A stretch of DNA of 64,000 nucleotides, taken from contig NC_030387.2 in NCBI RefSeq assembly GCF_001625215.2, forward strand, positions 6,042,501 through 6,106,500. Direction: 5' to 3'. Source of the DNA: Daucus carota subsp. sativus. Its lineage: Eukaryota > Streptophyta > Magnoliopsida > Apiales > Apiaceae. The notes beneath the pieces are model-generated. The model did no database searches. It was not told the DNA's origin and saw nothing but the letters and a program-made list of their open reading frames with translations. The position numbers and the translations under genes are program-made. The first letter of the stretch is position 1, and every line of letters starts with the position of its first letter. This document shows, piece after piece, positions 36,327-47,639 of this stretch.

Positions 36327-37815
36327 ATGGTCATTGGTGTTGTATATCTCAACAGGTGGTTGAAAGGTGCTTCAAGTCCAAATAAAATAGTTATGAGTGG
36401 TTTCAGAACATGTGGTTCCTCTAAGTTGGGTACATCTGTTATTGGTGGTGAATATGATGCTCGGGATGAACAGTCTGCATCATTGAGCCCTGACATCAAA
36501 GAATGTTTAGCCTCAAGTGTACAATGCACTCCAGAAATTGAAAAGAAATACGTGCATCGTGTCTATGATGCGATTGCTCCACATTTCAGTTCTACCCGCT
36601 TCGCCAAATGGCCAAAAGTGGCTACTTTTTTGAATTCACTGGCTCCGGGGTCTCTCGTACTGGATGCGGGATGTGGAAACGGGAAGTATTTGGGCTTTAC
36701 TCCGGATAGTTTCTTTATAGGCTGTGACATCAGTGCTCCACTTGTTGGTATATGTGCAGATAGAGGGCATGAAGTGGTGGTTGCAGATGCTGTAAATCTT
36801 CCTTATCGAACTGGTTATGGCGACGCAGCAATCTCTATTGCTGTTTTACATCATCTGAGTACAGAGATTAGGAGGAAAAAAGCAATAGACGAACTAGTCC
36901 GAGTTGTCAAATGTGGCGGCCTTGTTCTAATTACAGTTTGGGCTGTGGAGCAAGAGGACAAAACACTTCTTAACAAATGGACACCGCTAACAGATAAGTA
37001 TGTTGATGAGTGGATAGGACCCGGCAGTCCACGGACCCGCAGTTCTTCGCCCTTCGCTGTTAGCAGTCCTTCATCCTCCACTCTTGAAAGCATTCCAGAG
37101 GCTGAGGAAAATGGTTCAAAAGAGAAGTTAAATAAGTTCAGGGATTCGTCTTCTGTCATGGAGGGTTCAGAAAACGGGCAAGTGGCCTCTGAAGCAAAAG
37201 ATCACTTCATGGATTTTGAAGCCGGAGAAAAGAGTGAAAGCCATCAGGAATATTTTGTTCCTTGGCACTTGCCTTATCATCGAGCTGAAGTGAGTGGAGC
37301 TTCTGTAGGTGCTGTTGCAAATGGTCTGGCCAAGAAAGATGATAAGAAGGGTGCTATAGTGTACAACAGATACTACCATGTATTTAGTCAAGGAGAGCTT
37401 GAAAGGTAATGCATGATGATATCATAGATGGTACTTAATGAAGTTGGTTTTTTGTCTTCAGTATCAGAAAGGAATATAGCAAAACCAAGTATCCAAAAGC
37501 ACAGCGAAAATTTTGTTTTAAAATTTAATATTCTTAGACTTGCTATTCCCTGAAATAGGATTTATCTGTCATTTTATCCTTTGACAAGAGTTCACCTTTT
37601 ATGGATAGTAGTACAGTATATATGAGTTTTTCAGCTCTATAAGGAATGCACTATACATTTTTCTTTTCACTGCTTGAAGCTACTTTTCAATCCTAGTAAC
37701 ATCATCATCATTTTTGGTCCCCTTTTGCAGGTTAGTCTCTGGTATGAAAAATGCAGTCGTTGTTGATCGTTTTTATGACAAATCAAATTGGTGCATTATC
37801 CTTAGGAGGACGTAG
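36327..37815 (+). CDS. TRM9: TRM9-type tRNA (carboxymethyluridine-34 5-O) methyltransferase
   Basis: Two coding exons (36327-37405, 37731-37815) give up to 387 residues. The enzyme uses S-adenosylmethionine to methylate carboxymethyluridine at the wobble position of some tRNAs, forming mcm5U, downstream of Elongator and with TRM112. The family entry block VHRVYDAIAPHFSSTRFAKW is near residue 73. It is followed by SAM motif I (LDAGCGNGKYL), motif II (GCDISAPL), DAVNLPYR, and AVLHHLS. A Ser/Pro/Glu-rich insert of about 80 residues separates the core from the conserved YFVPWHLPYHRAEVSG, YNRYYHVF and DKSNWCIIL. There is no AlkB domain, so it is the stand-alone TRM9 type rather than ALKBH8. The start is unsure: an ATG at 36393 (MSGFRTCG) after a good acceptor (36347-36354) would give 365 residues. 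Confidence 0.92.
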
Positions 37816-38841
37816 TGACCATGCTGTAATGTGCAAGTATTTCATGTGAATGGATTTGCACAAAGTAAGCACTTTTTACTTTTACACATATAATTTCAAT
37901 ACCTTGTGCTTAGGTTCTTTGGTTAGGAATTCCTTCGCACTTGTGGGATTGCGTTGCGAGCTCTGTAGGTTGGAACATTTTTGGTTATATGTTCAACTGG
38001 ATCAAATGAATACTATTTTATTTCTGATATTTTCTGTTGATTATGCTCTCTTTTATTCCCGATATGTTCTGTTGATTCAGTGCCATTTTTGTGTTCTTAC
38101 TCTATACAGATTCCCATGAAATATCATTGGCATTTTGAGGGTCAGTTTTAGTTTCATTGTGCATCAACTTTGCAGAGTCTTTCCAGTTTCCTCTGCATCA
38201 TACTTTACTGATTTTTTACACTGCATTACTTTGCATGTCAAAAAGCTTGTCTGAGAGAGAGACTAAGACTACCGTTTCTGAGTTTTGAATGCATATTGAT
38301 CTGCTTTTGAAGTTTAAATATTGAACACGATCAAATATGTGACTGTGTCAGCTTATTTTTACCTTCTGTGTATTCTCTTATTACCCCTCCCTTATCTCAG
38401 ACTCACTACTAAGTGAAATGACACATTTCAAACCTCAAAATAAATGTCATTGTGATAGACCTCCAATTTGCACACTTATGTGAGGTGCAAAGTCAGTGGG
38501 ATTAAACGTCAGAAGTCTGTCCATAGTGGGGTGGAATTGTTTGTGTTGACACACTAAATTCTTGAGAATTAGTACAACATAGTTAACTAGTTCTCAGACT
38601 CAGCAGTGCAGACCGGGAGAATTCAGTTGCAGAACTTGCTTTTACTTGCTAAATTCAAAATTATAATTAAAATCCACAAAGTCTGAAATCTTACAAATTC
38701 ACCAATAAAACGAATCATATTAAATGCTGAAGGATATCCAGCAAGGCAGCAACTACAATTAGAAATGCAGATCAAGTTAGCTACATGTGTAATGTGTTTA
38801 TGTCGTCACATGTTTTTGTCTATTCATTACCCAGAACATTA

Positions 38842-39144
38842 CTCCCTCCGTCCCTATTTATCTGTCCACTTTGGAAGTAAAAATTTGTCCATATTTATCT
38901 GTCCGTTTATACTTTCAAAACTAATTTAATGATAGTTTTTCAAATATATCTCCATAATTTCAATTTTCAAGGCTTGACTTATTTAAAACTTGGTTGAATT
39001 CATGTTTTCAAGACATAAAGTATGGGTATTCCACCATTTTCAAGATATTAATTAGAGGTATTTAATGAAAAAGTTTATACAATCAATTATTCCTTGGTAT
39101 GTGTTTTTTTTCCAAAATGGACAGATAAAAAGGGACGGAGGGAG
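38842..39144. mobile_element. Stowaway MITE (TA duplication)
   Basis: Perfect terminal motifs CTCCCTCCGTCCCTATTTAT and its complement ending GGGACGGAGGGAG, flanked by TA (38840-38841 and 39145-39146). The 303 bp interior is AT-rich and non-coding. This is the classic Tc1/mariner-derived Stowaway structure. Confidence 0.95.
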
Positions 39145-40049
39145 TAGTTGCAAATTTGTGCAATGGTTCTTGATATCACATGAGTGTCTATTGGCATTTG
39201 GCAGATAACAAGCACAATTATGTTTGTTTCTTACTGGAGATCAAACTCGATTAACTTAACTCGTATCGGTTCACGACTTAACTAATTTGACAAGTTTAAC
39301 TCAATTTGGTTCACAAAAAAGTCAAATTCAAATTTGAACAATGACAAGTTTGTTGAGCGAACCCGATTCGAGTTAATTTGAGTCCCGAAATTCAAACTCG
39401 ACTTGATAATTTATATAATGTACATGAATTATTTTTACTTTAAAAATGATAATTAGTAAGATTTTTTGATTTGGGCCATTTTATTTGTAAATAATATCAT
39501 CTTGATGATGTTGGAAATTAAAGAAACAACACAAGAATGGACTTTTTTTTTTTAAGGAAATGGGCAGTTATATATATTGATTTAACAAGAACAAGAAAAA
39601 CAAATCATGAAGGTCATAATAAAATATAAATCCTGAGACCCTTACAAAAAATATACATATAAATCAGAGACCGAAAAATTAACAAGAAAATAATAAAATC
39701 TTATCTGTTCAATATTGTAAAAGAATCAAATAGTAGCTGAGTCGTCAAACCCATCGATAAATTCTTCGAGGAAGACTTGAATGTGCTATTACTGATAAGT
39801 TTCTTGCAATTTCGTTTCTAAGATAAAACAGTCCAGATTAATGCGTTCACAAATAAGCAATGATCAACGACGACTACTGTGAACACGCAATGAACAACGA
39901 CCATTAAAATAAATTAAGACGGTAATTTATTTAACTAGCCATTTATCTTTTTGGTTGATTGTGTAGTCTGTTGATAAAAGTGAGATTCGTATTTCGATCA
40001 TAATCACGTGTCATTATGTGTGGCTCAGGAGCGTAGGCTAAAAACAGCA

Positions 40050-40386
40050 GAATGCGTATGTTGCGTTGGATTTGTGCTAACACCATGACAAATTATATAC
40101 GAAATGTTACTTTTCGACGTTTTTTAAGTCTATCTCTAAGAAAATAAGGGAGGGATGTTTACGTTGGTATGGACGTGTCAGGCGCAAATGTAACTTAGCA
40201 CTGGTTAGGAGAATCGAACACATATCGGTTCGGGACAAGAGAAAGAGAGGTCGGCCCCGTCAGAGATGGGCCAAGCAGTTAAGTTTGGACATGGAAGCCT
40301 TGAATCTCACCGGTGATATGACATTAGATAAGAATGATCGAAGATGGCGTATTATAGTAGTTGAGACTTGGTCTCGTAACTTATAG
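40050..40386 (+). pseudogene. RTE-type LINE reverse transcriptase C-terminal remnant
   Basis: Conceptual translation gives MRMLRWICANTM, then a frameshift and stop. It continues LRWYGRVRRK, KRKRGRPRQRW, LSLDMEALNLTGDM and ends in VVETWSRNL with stop at 40384-40386. This is the familiar C-terminal tail of plant RTE/non-LTR retrotransposon polyproteins. The 5' part of the element is missing, as usual for LINE insertions. Confidence 0.85.
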
Positions 40387-41750
40387 AGATGATGAGTGTT
40401 TTATCGTCATGCTTTATGAGAAAGATTCAGCTCAGTAATGCATTAGCGACAAAAGATTTTGAATATTATGGTGAGTTCCATGTGTCACACAATACTACTT
40501 TGTATTACACTAAGCGGGTGGTCTTTACACAAACAGCCTCCCTACTCTTCAGAGTGAGACATGATCTGCGTACATTCCTCCTCACACCCTGTTCTATGTT
40601 TGGTTTGATCTTTGTTTCTTCTTCTTAACCATATGTAGATTTTAGTAGAAAGACGTCCTGTGTCAATGTTTTTCGCTTCATACATATAGGAGTACCGGGG
40701 AAGAAGATGTGAAACTTAAAAAAGAAAAAGAAGTCCGAAAAAAAGAAGAAGCAGTACACGAATACGTAAATTGTTAGATTGTAACGGAGTTAACTCTGAA
40801 TCGACTAGACTCGACTCGACTCGACTTGACTCAGGACTAAAAATCTGGATTTTAGATATCTATCATTTTTTATATTGAGTCATTTATGTTTGATTTATAT
40901 GATTTTTGCATTTCATAGAATAATATACTCCGTATAAGTTACTCAACCAAGGAAAAAAAAATAAAAATACACGGATCATGTAATCGAAGAGTATAAGATT
41001 CTAACTACTTGATAGTTGTATTTGGAAAGCTAAAATGAAATGCGCAATACATGTGAACTAATGAATGTGAAACAAGAGACCTCACAGAGAGAGAATTCAA
41101 GGCCGTCAAATAATTGAGTCCTGAGTGTTAGTAATATTGGCAAAAAAGAGACGGTGTTTATAAAGGGGCGTGACGGAATGTTGCAGTTGGAGTGTGAGTG
41201 CAAGTGGGAAAGAAAGATAAAAAAGAGAATTTGTTGTTTGAAGAGCTCGCATATATCCAGGATGTCAAAATTTATGAGGGTCTGGTAGTAGTTGGAACAA
41301 GGGCATCATTTATTCTGGCCTGCCTAAAGTTTCGGAATTACCTTTAATTTTCCCACCCCATGTTACAGATGTCATCGACCCGTCACATACGTCCGATGAT
41401 TGTTGCAACATATTTAATACCGATCATACAAATATATTACTCTATATTTTTGTGATTTTGTCTTTCAACGCGTGTTTTGATGTCTATTTTAGTTTCTGAC
41501 GATTAAAACAATATTGTTGTGATTTTCTCTTTTTATGATTAATAAGCGCGGAAAGTATGTCAGAGACGTGTCTCGACGAAACTGATCCCTTACATGTATG
41601 CAGACAGTGCTGACCTAAAAACATCACAACACCTCATTCTCATAAATATCATCAACTGCATCTCCATCCTCTATTACAAATTTAATACTCCTCTGTAACC
41701 CTTTGGCAACTAAACCACTGTAGTTATTCCAAAGCTTATTTTCAAGTGCA

Positions 41751-43548
41751 ATGGCTTCAGCAGCAATGCTATTCTTAACAATGATGGTGATATGTTACTA
41801 CTCCGCGAATGCACAGGCACCTGCTGGAATGCCTGTGCAGTCGCCTATGGCAGTGACTGGCGTGGCACCGGCAGCAGGACCTGTTGGAGAAACAGATTGC
41901 ACAACAGCATTGTTTGGGATGTCGGATTGTTTAGGATACGTGCAGCAAGGAAGCAATGCAACCAAGCCTGATCCGGCTTGCTGTCCAGAGCTTTCCGGGC
42001 TGTTGAAAAACCAACCAACATGTTTGTGCTTGTTGCTTGGTGATACTTCTTCCACTTTCGGCATTCAAATTGATCTCAGCAGGGCAATTGATCTGCCAAA
42101 GACCTGTGGTCTTCAACTTCCTGATCTTTCCGCGTGCCCAGGTTAGTACTCTCTAGTCTCTAGTACCTTGTTTGTAACACAATTTCACGCTTAACCTTGT
42201 TAAATCAAATATTCTCGGGACCAGAGAAATTTATCCAGTTGTCAAGTTTAAGAAAATAATACTATTCATTTATATATAAAAAATTCTAGTGTGATAGATT
42301 TCAAATAACACAATTTCACGCTTAACCTTGTTAAATCAAATATTCTCAGGACCAGAGAAATTTATCCAGTTGTCAAGTTTAGGAAAATACTATTCATTAA
42401 TTTATATATGTTGAGATCGGGGAAAATATTCATTTATATATCAAAAATGCTAGTGTGATATACTACTGAGTTGCTGCTAAACTTGGGTAGAGGTAAATAT
42501 TGAGTCCTGCTTTCACAAAACCTTTATCACTCAGTTTTCGACTTTTCGGAAATATATTAGCTGATGAATTAGTAGTTGTTGTTCTTGTTTCTTTAGTACC
42601 TTTAGTGGTTCCTATACCTGTCATGTTCCTTGGATTATTTACAAGTGGTATTCAAGCTCTGATTTTTGCAACTTTAGCCGCGGCTTATATAGGGGAATCC
42701 ATGGAGGGTCATCATTGACTATTTTTTGAAATATTATTTTTGAGTTTATCCCAAGGCAACATATGCGCGTCTCAAAAAATTTTAATCTAATTAGGAAATC
42801 TAAATATATAACTCACTATATACAGAGTAATAGCAAAAGACAGTAGAGTAGAGAATTTAAAAATAAAAAAAGGGTGATTCGGATCGGAGAGGGAGGTTTA
42901 TTAGAATTGGCACAAAATATTGGTAAACGACGAGGCATGATCCTTAAGAATGATATCTGACATTATGAACTCATTATCGGAATTTTTGCCCTTTCAGCTG
43001 CTCCAAGTCCAAGTGCAGGAGAAGCTCCAGCATCAAGTGGAGTACCTGCATATTCTCCAGGTACATGATACTTTACTCTTGTGCTATTCTCTTTTCGAAA
43101 AGCAAAATACTTCATATGTTCCCACTAGAAATTGTTTCAATTCAGAAAAAATCAGTGTTTATCAAATTACAGTGTGAATAGAGTATACATTTTAATTCTT
43201 GCATTCTATATAAACCACAAAGGCCTGTTTGGAACATCGGCACATGGAGAAAGGCCTCCAAGCCTGTTATAAATTTTGATATGAACACAAAATGATATCA
43301 GATCCTTAATCATTTTCTTCATTAGTATCGTTATCAATTGAGAGACTATATATCAGAATCACCGCTTAATTAGCAAGTTTCTCTTTCCCTAACTTAAGCA
43401 ATTCATAATTTATACTGTAGGTGGCGTGACACTTGGCCCAGGTGTTGCAGCCAGTCCCGAATCTGCCAACAATGGGAATGGAGCTCCGACTATCGGCCCC
43501 TTTGGCCTTGCCTCATTTCTTGCTGTTGCAGTTTCTTTGTCACTTTGA
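41751..43548 (+). CDS. GPI-anchored non-specific lipid transfer protein (LTPG/xylogen-like)
   Basis: Three exons (41751-42141, 42998-43060, 43421-43548) join to 193 residues. Residues 1-22 are a signal peptide ([20 protein letters not shown]). A Pro/Ala-rich stretch follows, then the eight-cysteine motif from residue 50: C, C, CC, CLC, C, C (DCTTAL, SDCLGY, ACCPEL, TCLCLL, KTCGL, SACPG). After that come a Pro/Ser/Gly/Ala-rich, arabinogalactan-like linker spanning exons 2-3 and a hydrophobic tail ([16 protein letters not shown]) typical of a GPI-anchor signal. The protein should sit on the outer face of the plasma membrane and bind or pass lipids for the cuticle or wall. Codon phase is kept across both introns. 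Intron 1 carries a plastid DNA insertion and a 131-bp tandem duplication. Both the signal peptide and the anchor signal are intact. Confidence 0.93.
42175..42410. repeat. 131-bp tandem duplication in intron 1 of the lipid transfer gene
   Basis: TAACACAATTTCACGCTTAA begins at 42175 and again at 42306. Both copies run through ACCAGAGAAATTTATCCAGT and AAGTTTA-GAAAAT. The second copy has a small internal change near its end, and a third partial copy of the TTCATTTATATAT/CTAGTGTGATA end follows near 42430-42462. Confidence 0.85.
42511..42950 (+). other. atpI: Nuclear copy of plastid DNA (atpI 3' end and spacer)
   Basis: From 42511 the frame reads [20 protein letters not shown] and continues without a break to [11 protein letters not shown] with stop at 42716-42718. 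This is the C-terminal part of the chloroplast ATP synthase CF0 subunit a (atpI). The next ~200 bases look like plastid spacer sequence downstream of atpI, but the right border is my estimate. The fragment is a NUPT inside intron 1 of the lipid transfer gene, on the same strand. It has no promoter or start of its own and is not expected to be expressed. The undamaged reading frame suggests a fairly recent transfer. Confidence 0.9.
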
Positions 43549-44579
43549 TTTTCTTACCAGTTCATTTTTGTTCCACAATCAAATCTGCAAAATTTGTAAG
43601 CTTAACATGTTCTTGAAGCGACCCTATTACATTGTTTATTTATTTCATATTATATACAATTTACACGTTATATTGTCGTCTCGAGTTGTAAACTACAGAT
43701 TCTTACCGTTTAATAAACGTAGTTCAACTTAGAATACAACTGCATTCTGTTTCCTCTTATTGCAGATTCTCAATATCCATAATATATGTTTCATTTTATG
43801 GCATGTGTGAATTCAACACTGTGTCTTTGTGTGCTTTTTCAACTCAATTTTCTGTGAGGCTATAAATCACAAAGCAAGTGAATGATATTTGTCTTTAAGA
43901 TCGATTACACTTTTATTTCTAGCTGATTGTCTACGTATGTATATTGTCTTGTGATTAGGAATTAGATATAGATCTTACAAGACTAAATTTGCAAAACGCG
44001 TCTCTCAACTTTCATTTATATCCAAATTTTAGTTGATTGCATATTCCAACTCTTTACATGTCTGAACTTTCATTTATATCTAAATTTTAGTTGATTGCAT
44101 ATTCCAACTCTTTATATGTCTGGACGGTGCATGTCAGAAACTGTTAGACCAACTCCCGTCCATCTTCATCATCATCATCGTTAGTGTTAAAAATTAAATG
44201 GCAGAATAGACTTATACCTTCTAAAATATAAATAGTTATCACTTTTTAATTAAAAACCCTAATCTCATGCTTCACAACTAAGCTTCATCTCAAAACTTTA
44301 CTTTCATACTCGCTATCCAACACAAATTGTGTGTTGAAATAAGTAAAAAAAATGTGAAAGTGTCCTCTTTGGTGGGCATGACCAACTGAAGGGCATGACC
44401 AACTGAACAGACATATCTTTCAAAGTAATATTTATCAGTTTTGTAACATTCATATTTATATCAGTTATAGTCGTAGGTTATAAATAGCTTGTATATTTTA
44501 TTTCATTTGTATTGTCCATCTTTTTTTTATCTCACTCTCTTTAAATTTTTTCTTTCAACAATTTTTCTATTCTGAAATT
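43549..44579. other. 3' UTR and intergenic region before the Harbinger remnant
   Basis: The first ~250 bases are probably 3' UTR of the lipid transfer gene. A 58-bp tandem duplication occupies 44011-44126, and an 18-bp repeat (GGGCATGACCAACTGAA) is doubled at 44374-44407. No gene is visible. Confidence 0.45.
44011..44126. repeat. 58-bp tandem duplication
   Basis: TTCATTTATATCCAAATTTT (44011) and TTCATTTATATCTAAATTTT (44069) start two adjacent 58-bp copies differing by a few transitions. Confidence 0.9.
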
Positions 44580-45489
44580 ATGAATCCTAATAATTCTCAA
44601 CCTCCAAATTCACAAAATTCAAATTCCAATTTTCCATTCCACTATCCAAATCCCTATTTTCCATTTGTTCAAAATGCTCATATGGAAAATACATACTTTG
44701 CAACGCAACAAAAACAAAATTTTAAATCTTAAACTCCCAATGTTTCATTTCCATTTCCAAATAATTTGTTTCCATTTACCCAAAATTCATAAATGTATCT
44801 TTTTCCATATGGTCATAACTTTCCAACACCACTTCACTAATTTGGAAACAACCCGACACCAAGAAATGATCAAAAATCTCCACTTTCACAATTTTCTAAT
44901 TTTGATAGTAGAGATGTCACAGATTTAAATGAAAATAGCATTTAAGTTGAAGATATACAAGAAAATAGTGTTTTAGTGGAGATGGGATGAAGATAAGCTT
45001 ATTTCTTTTTTTTTTTTAACCAGAAGAAGAAGATAAGCTTTTGATTAGTGCTTGGTTATATGTCACGATTGATCACTGATTGGTACTGATCAAAAGGGCG
45101 AATTTTTTGGGAACAAATTCATCAATATTGTGAAGAAAGTAATCTCGGTCTTATTAAAAGAGGCGTCGTGGCTATAAGAAACTCATTCGTCATCAACTTA
45201 TAATGAAACACCATATCACAATAAAGTTGTGAAATCTCTAGTTCGTCCTAAAGGTACAAAAACAGCCAAAAGGAAAGGAAAAGGAAAGAAAACTGTCATA
45301 GATGTGGATGCTGAACGTAATGAAGATATGACAGTTGTTCAATGTAGGAAACTGTCTTTATCTGAAGAATTTAACAAGAACCATGTGAATCAGATGGATT
45401 TAAAGATCATTATGACAGGCACAAGTAAAATGACTGAAGCTCAGCGTGAAGTTCATGCATCGTTGGTCGAAGAAATAAGGAGGAAATAG
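44580..45489 (+). pseudogene. PIF/Harbinger ORF1 (Myb/SANT-like) remnant
   Basis: Starting at ATG 44580 the frame reads MNPNNSQPPNSQNSN with many Asn, Pro and Phe residues, the usual low-complexity start of plant Harbinger ORF1. Several stops and frameshifts follow. The end is intact from about 45229: SLVRPKGTKTAKRKGKGKK, then LSEEFNKNH and a Glu/Arg-rich tail to the stop at 45487-45489. ORF1 proteins bind DNA and work with the ORF2 transposase. This copy cannot make a full protein. A degenerate TGTTTGGATTGTA-type tandem repeat follows at 45500-45690. Confidence 0.8.
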
Positions 45490-45774
45490 TTTAGTTTCTC
45501 TAATTATGTTTTTTTATATTGTGTTGGAATTTCTTTGATTGTAATGTTTGGTTTGTTGTGTTGGGATTGTAGTGTCTAGTTTGTTGTGTTTGAATTGTAC
45601 TGTTTGGCTTGTGGTGCTTGGATTGTGTTGCTTGGATTATACTGTTTGACTTGTAGTATTTGGATTGTCTCTGTTGTGAGCTAGTCATAATAAATCCGTT
45701 TAAAGTTTTATATAAGACTATCAGCTACTCATATCTATCACACATCTTGTTAACAGCAAACAACAAACACCAAA

Positions 45775-46810
45775 CATGACCAATATTTTCAATATATACA
45801 AAGATTTTGCTTAGCAGATGTTCAAGTATGATGATGATAAATATGAGAAATATAGGCTGCATCTCTTTAACAAATTTCAAAGGGAAGGATCTTTATCAAC
45901 ATCTTGGGAAACAATATACAGAGACTATGAAGCAGGTTATGAACATCTAATGAAAGATTATTTTGCAGAAAATCCGGTCTATACTCCATAAACATTTCGT
46001 AAAAGGTTCCGAATGGGAAGACATGTATATCTTCGTATTGTGGATGCGCTTTCAAATTTCGATCCTTATTTTCAACAAAGGGTTGATGCACCAGGAAGAA
46101 AGGACTTATCACCTCTATAAAAATGCACTTGAGCCATGTGTATGTTGGCATATGAAGTGTCTGTTGATGTTGTTGATGAATGATGATTATGTATGAATTG
46201 AGGAGTCAACTGTAATTGAATGCTTAAAAAAAATCACTTATGTTATTTTATTATTTGAAAAAGAATATCCGTGAAAGCCAAATTCAAATGATGTTCGACG
46301 TTTATTAAAGATGAGAGAGGCCTGTGCTTTCCTGGTATGATGGGTAGTATAGGCTGTATGCATTGGCAATGGAAGAATTGTCCTAAAGTGTGGAAAGGGA
46401 TGTTTTTGAGTGGTCAAAAATCAAAATGGGGTTCAAACACTCTTACTTAAGTGGTAGCCTCATTCGATCTGTGGATATGGCATGCATTTTATGGAGTTGC
46501 TAGATCTAACAATGACACAAGTGTGTTAGATCGGTCACCATTATTTGATGAAGTGCTAGAAGGTCGTTCCTCGGAAATAAATTATACGTTGAATGGTAAC
46601 AACTATAATTTATGGTACTATTTAGTTGATGGAACATATCTAGACGATTTCACGTCCGTAAGGTGAGAAGATAAAATTATTTTCTAAATATTAGGAGGAT
46701 CAACGAAAAGATGTTGAACAAGCGGTGTATTGAAGTCTTGTTTAATTATACGCGTCCTGCACAATTTTGGGATAAAGGAGACCTCGCTAGAATAATGATG
46801 GCATGCATTA
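45775..46810 (+). pseudogene. PIF/Harbinger transposase (ORF2, DDE_Tnp_4 type) remnant
   Basis: Translation in drifting frames gives RDYEAGYEHLMKDYFAEN, then FRKRFRMGRHVYLRIVDAL, YFQQRVDAPGRKDLSPL, STVIECLKK, MMGSIGCMHWQWKNCP, ASFDLWIWHAFYGV, NDTSVLDRSPLFDEVLEGR and GDLARIMMACII. These are consecutive blocks of plant Harbinger transposases. Stops and frameshifts are frequent. The catalytic Asp expected in SIDCMHW is Gly here. The frame ends where a Stowaway-like element is inserted at 46813. The ORF2 lies 3' of ORF1 on the same strand, the usual Harbinger layout. The element's terminal repeats were not found. Confidence 0.9.
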
Positions 46811-46812
46811 TA

Positions 46813-47048
46813 CTCCCTCAGTCCCCTTTTATATGTCCATTTTGACTTTTGACTAGTCAAATTGATTATATTTTGACTGAAAAAAATAATAAAAATTATA
46901 TCATTAGAAAGTATATTCTGTCTATTTTAATATGTAATTTTCGGATTTTAAAAAATAATGAATAGATAATTTGTAATATTTAGTCAAAAATTAGTCAATT
47001 TGACTCATCGAAAACCAAAATGGACATGTAAAAGACGATTGAGGTTTA
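46813..47048. mobile_element. Stowaway-like MITE nested in the Harbinger transposase
   Basis: The left end CTCCCTCAGTCCCCTTTTAT follows TA at 46811-46812. The right end is degenerate (TGGACATGTAAAAGACGATT). The arms GACTTTTGACTAGTCAAATT and its complement AGTCAATTTGACTCATCG still pair. It interrupts the transposase inside the ACIIL motif and belongs to the same family as the element at 13212. Confidence 0.75.
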
Positions 47049-47160
47049 GAATAACCTAGTTATAAATTACATATTAAATAAACAGATTAAGCTGGTATTA
47101 AGGGGACAATTTTTATTATCTATTCATTATTTTTAAAATCCGAAAATTATAAAACTTTCT

Positions 47161-47536
47161 CATAGACCACTTCCCTCCGTCAACCCATCACCTTCTCCGC
47201 CGACGACGCCTCCCTCAACCGCGGCTTTCTGATCTCCACTCCCCAAAAGTCAACTCGCAACCCGATCAATTTTGACTCCTCTGTCGGCAATTCTATTCTC
47301 GATCGTACGCTCGATATTTTGAGTATTGTTAGTACTCTGCTTTTCGGCGTTGGTTGTAGTGCTCTCACTGCCGCCTTCGTATATTTGGTTTGGTATATTT
47401 GCTCGCCCAGGACTTTTGATTTCGGTCCTAATGAATCTGATGAGGAGGATGACGATGATGTTACAGCTGCCAAGAAGAAATTGGGTTATGTCGCTGTTGC
47501 GGTTGATGCTCCTGCTCCCGTTAAACAAGTTGAGTA
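47161..47536 (+). pseudogene. 5'-truncated copy of a plant membrane-protein gene
   Basis: A GC-richer segment has a continuous frame from about 47161: ITFSADDASLNRGFLISTP, NSILDRTLDILSIVSTLL, a membrane segment (GCSALTAAFVYLVWYI), then SPRTFDFGPNESDEEDDDD and a stop at 47534-47536. It resembles small plant membrane proteins with one or two helices and an acidic tail, which I cannot name. There is a stop just before the frame and no ATG, so the N-terminus is missing. It sits amid transposon debris and is most likely a captured or duplicated gene piece. A missed upstream exon cannot be excluded. Confidence 0.5.
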
Positions 47537-47639
47537 GGGTGGTCATCGTCCTCTTCACGATCGTGTGCGGGAGATAACGTAGCAGTTGTAGCTGAGGTGG
47601 CCGAGGGTTGTGGTGACGGTTTCAGAAAGGAAAGAGTTA

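Larger units (their letters stand above)
37816..41750. other. Intergenic region with a Stowaway MITE and a LINE remnant
   Basis: The first 300-400 bases are probably the TRM9-like 3' UTR. Further on are a Stowaway element (38842-39144), a tract with repeated ACTCGA/TTCGAG words (39240-39410), an RTE-type LINE fragment (40050-40386) and a short ACTCGACTCGACTCGACT run (40808). The last few hundred bases before 41751 should hold the promoter of the lipid transfer protein gene. Confidence 0.5.

Noticed and set aside
42500..42718. Plastid ATP synthase subunit frame considered as a working nuclear gene
   Set aside because: Only the C-terminal third is present, with no start, transit peptide or promoter, inside another gene's intron.
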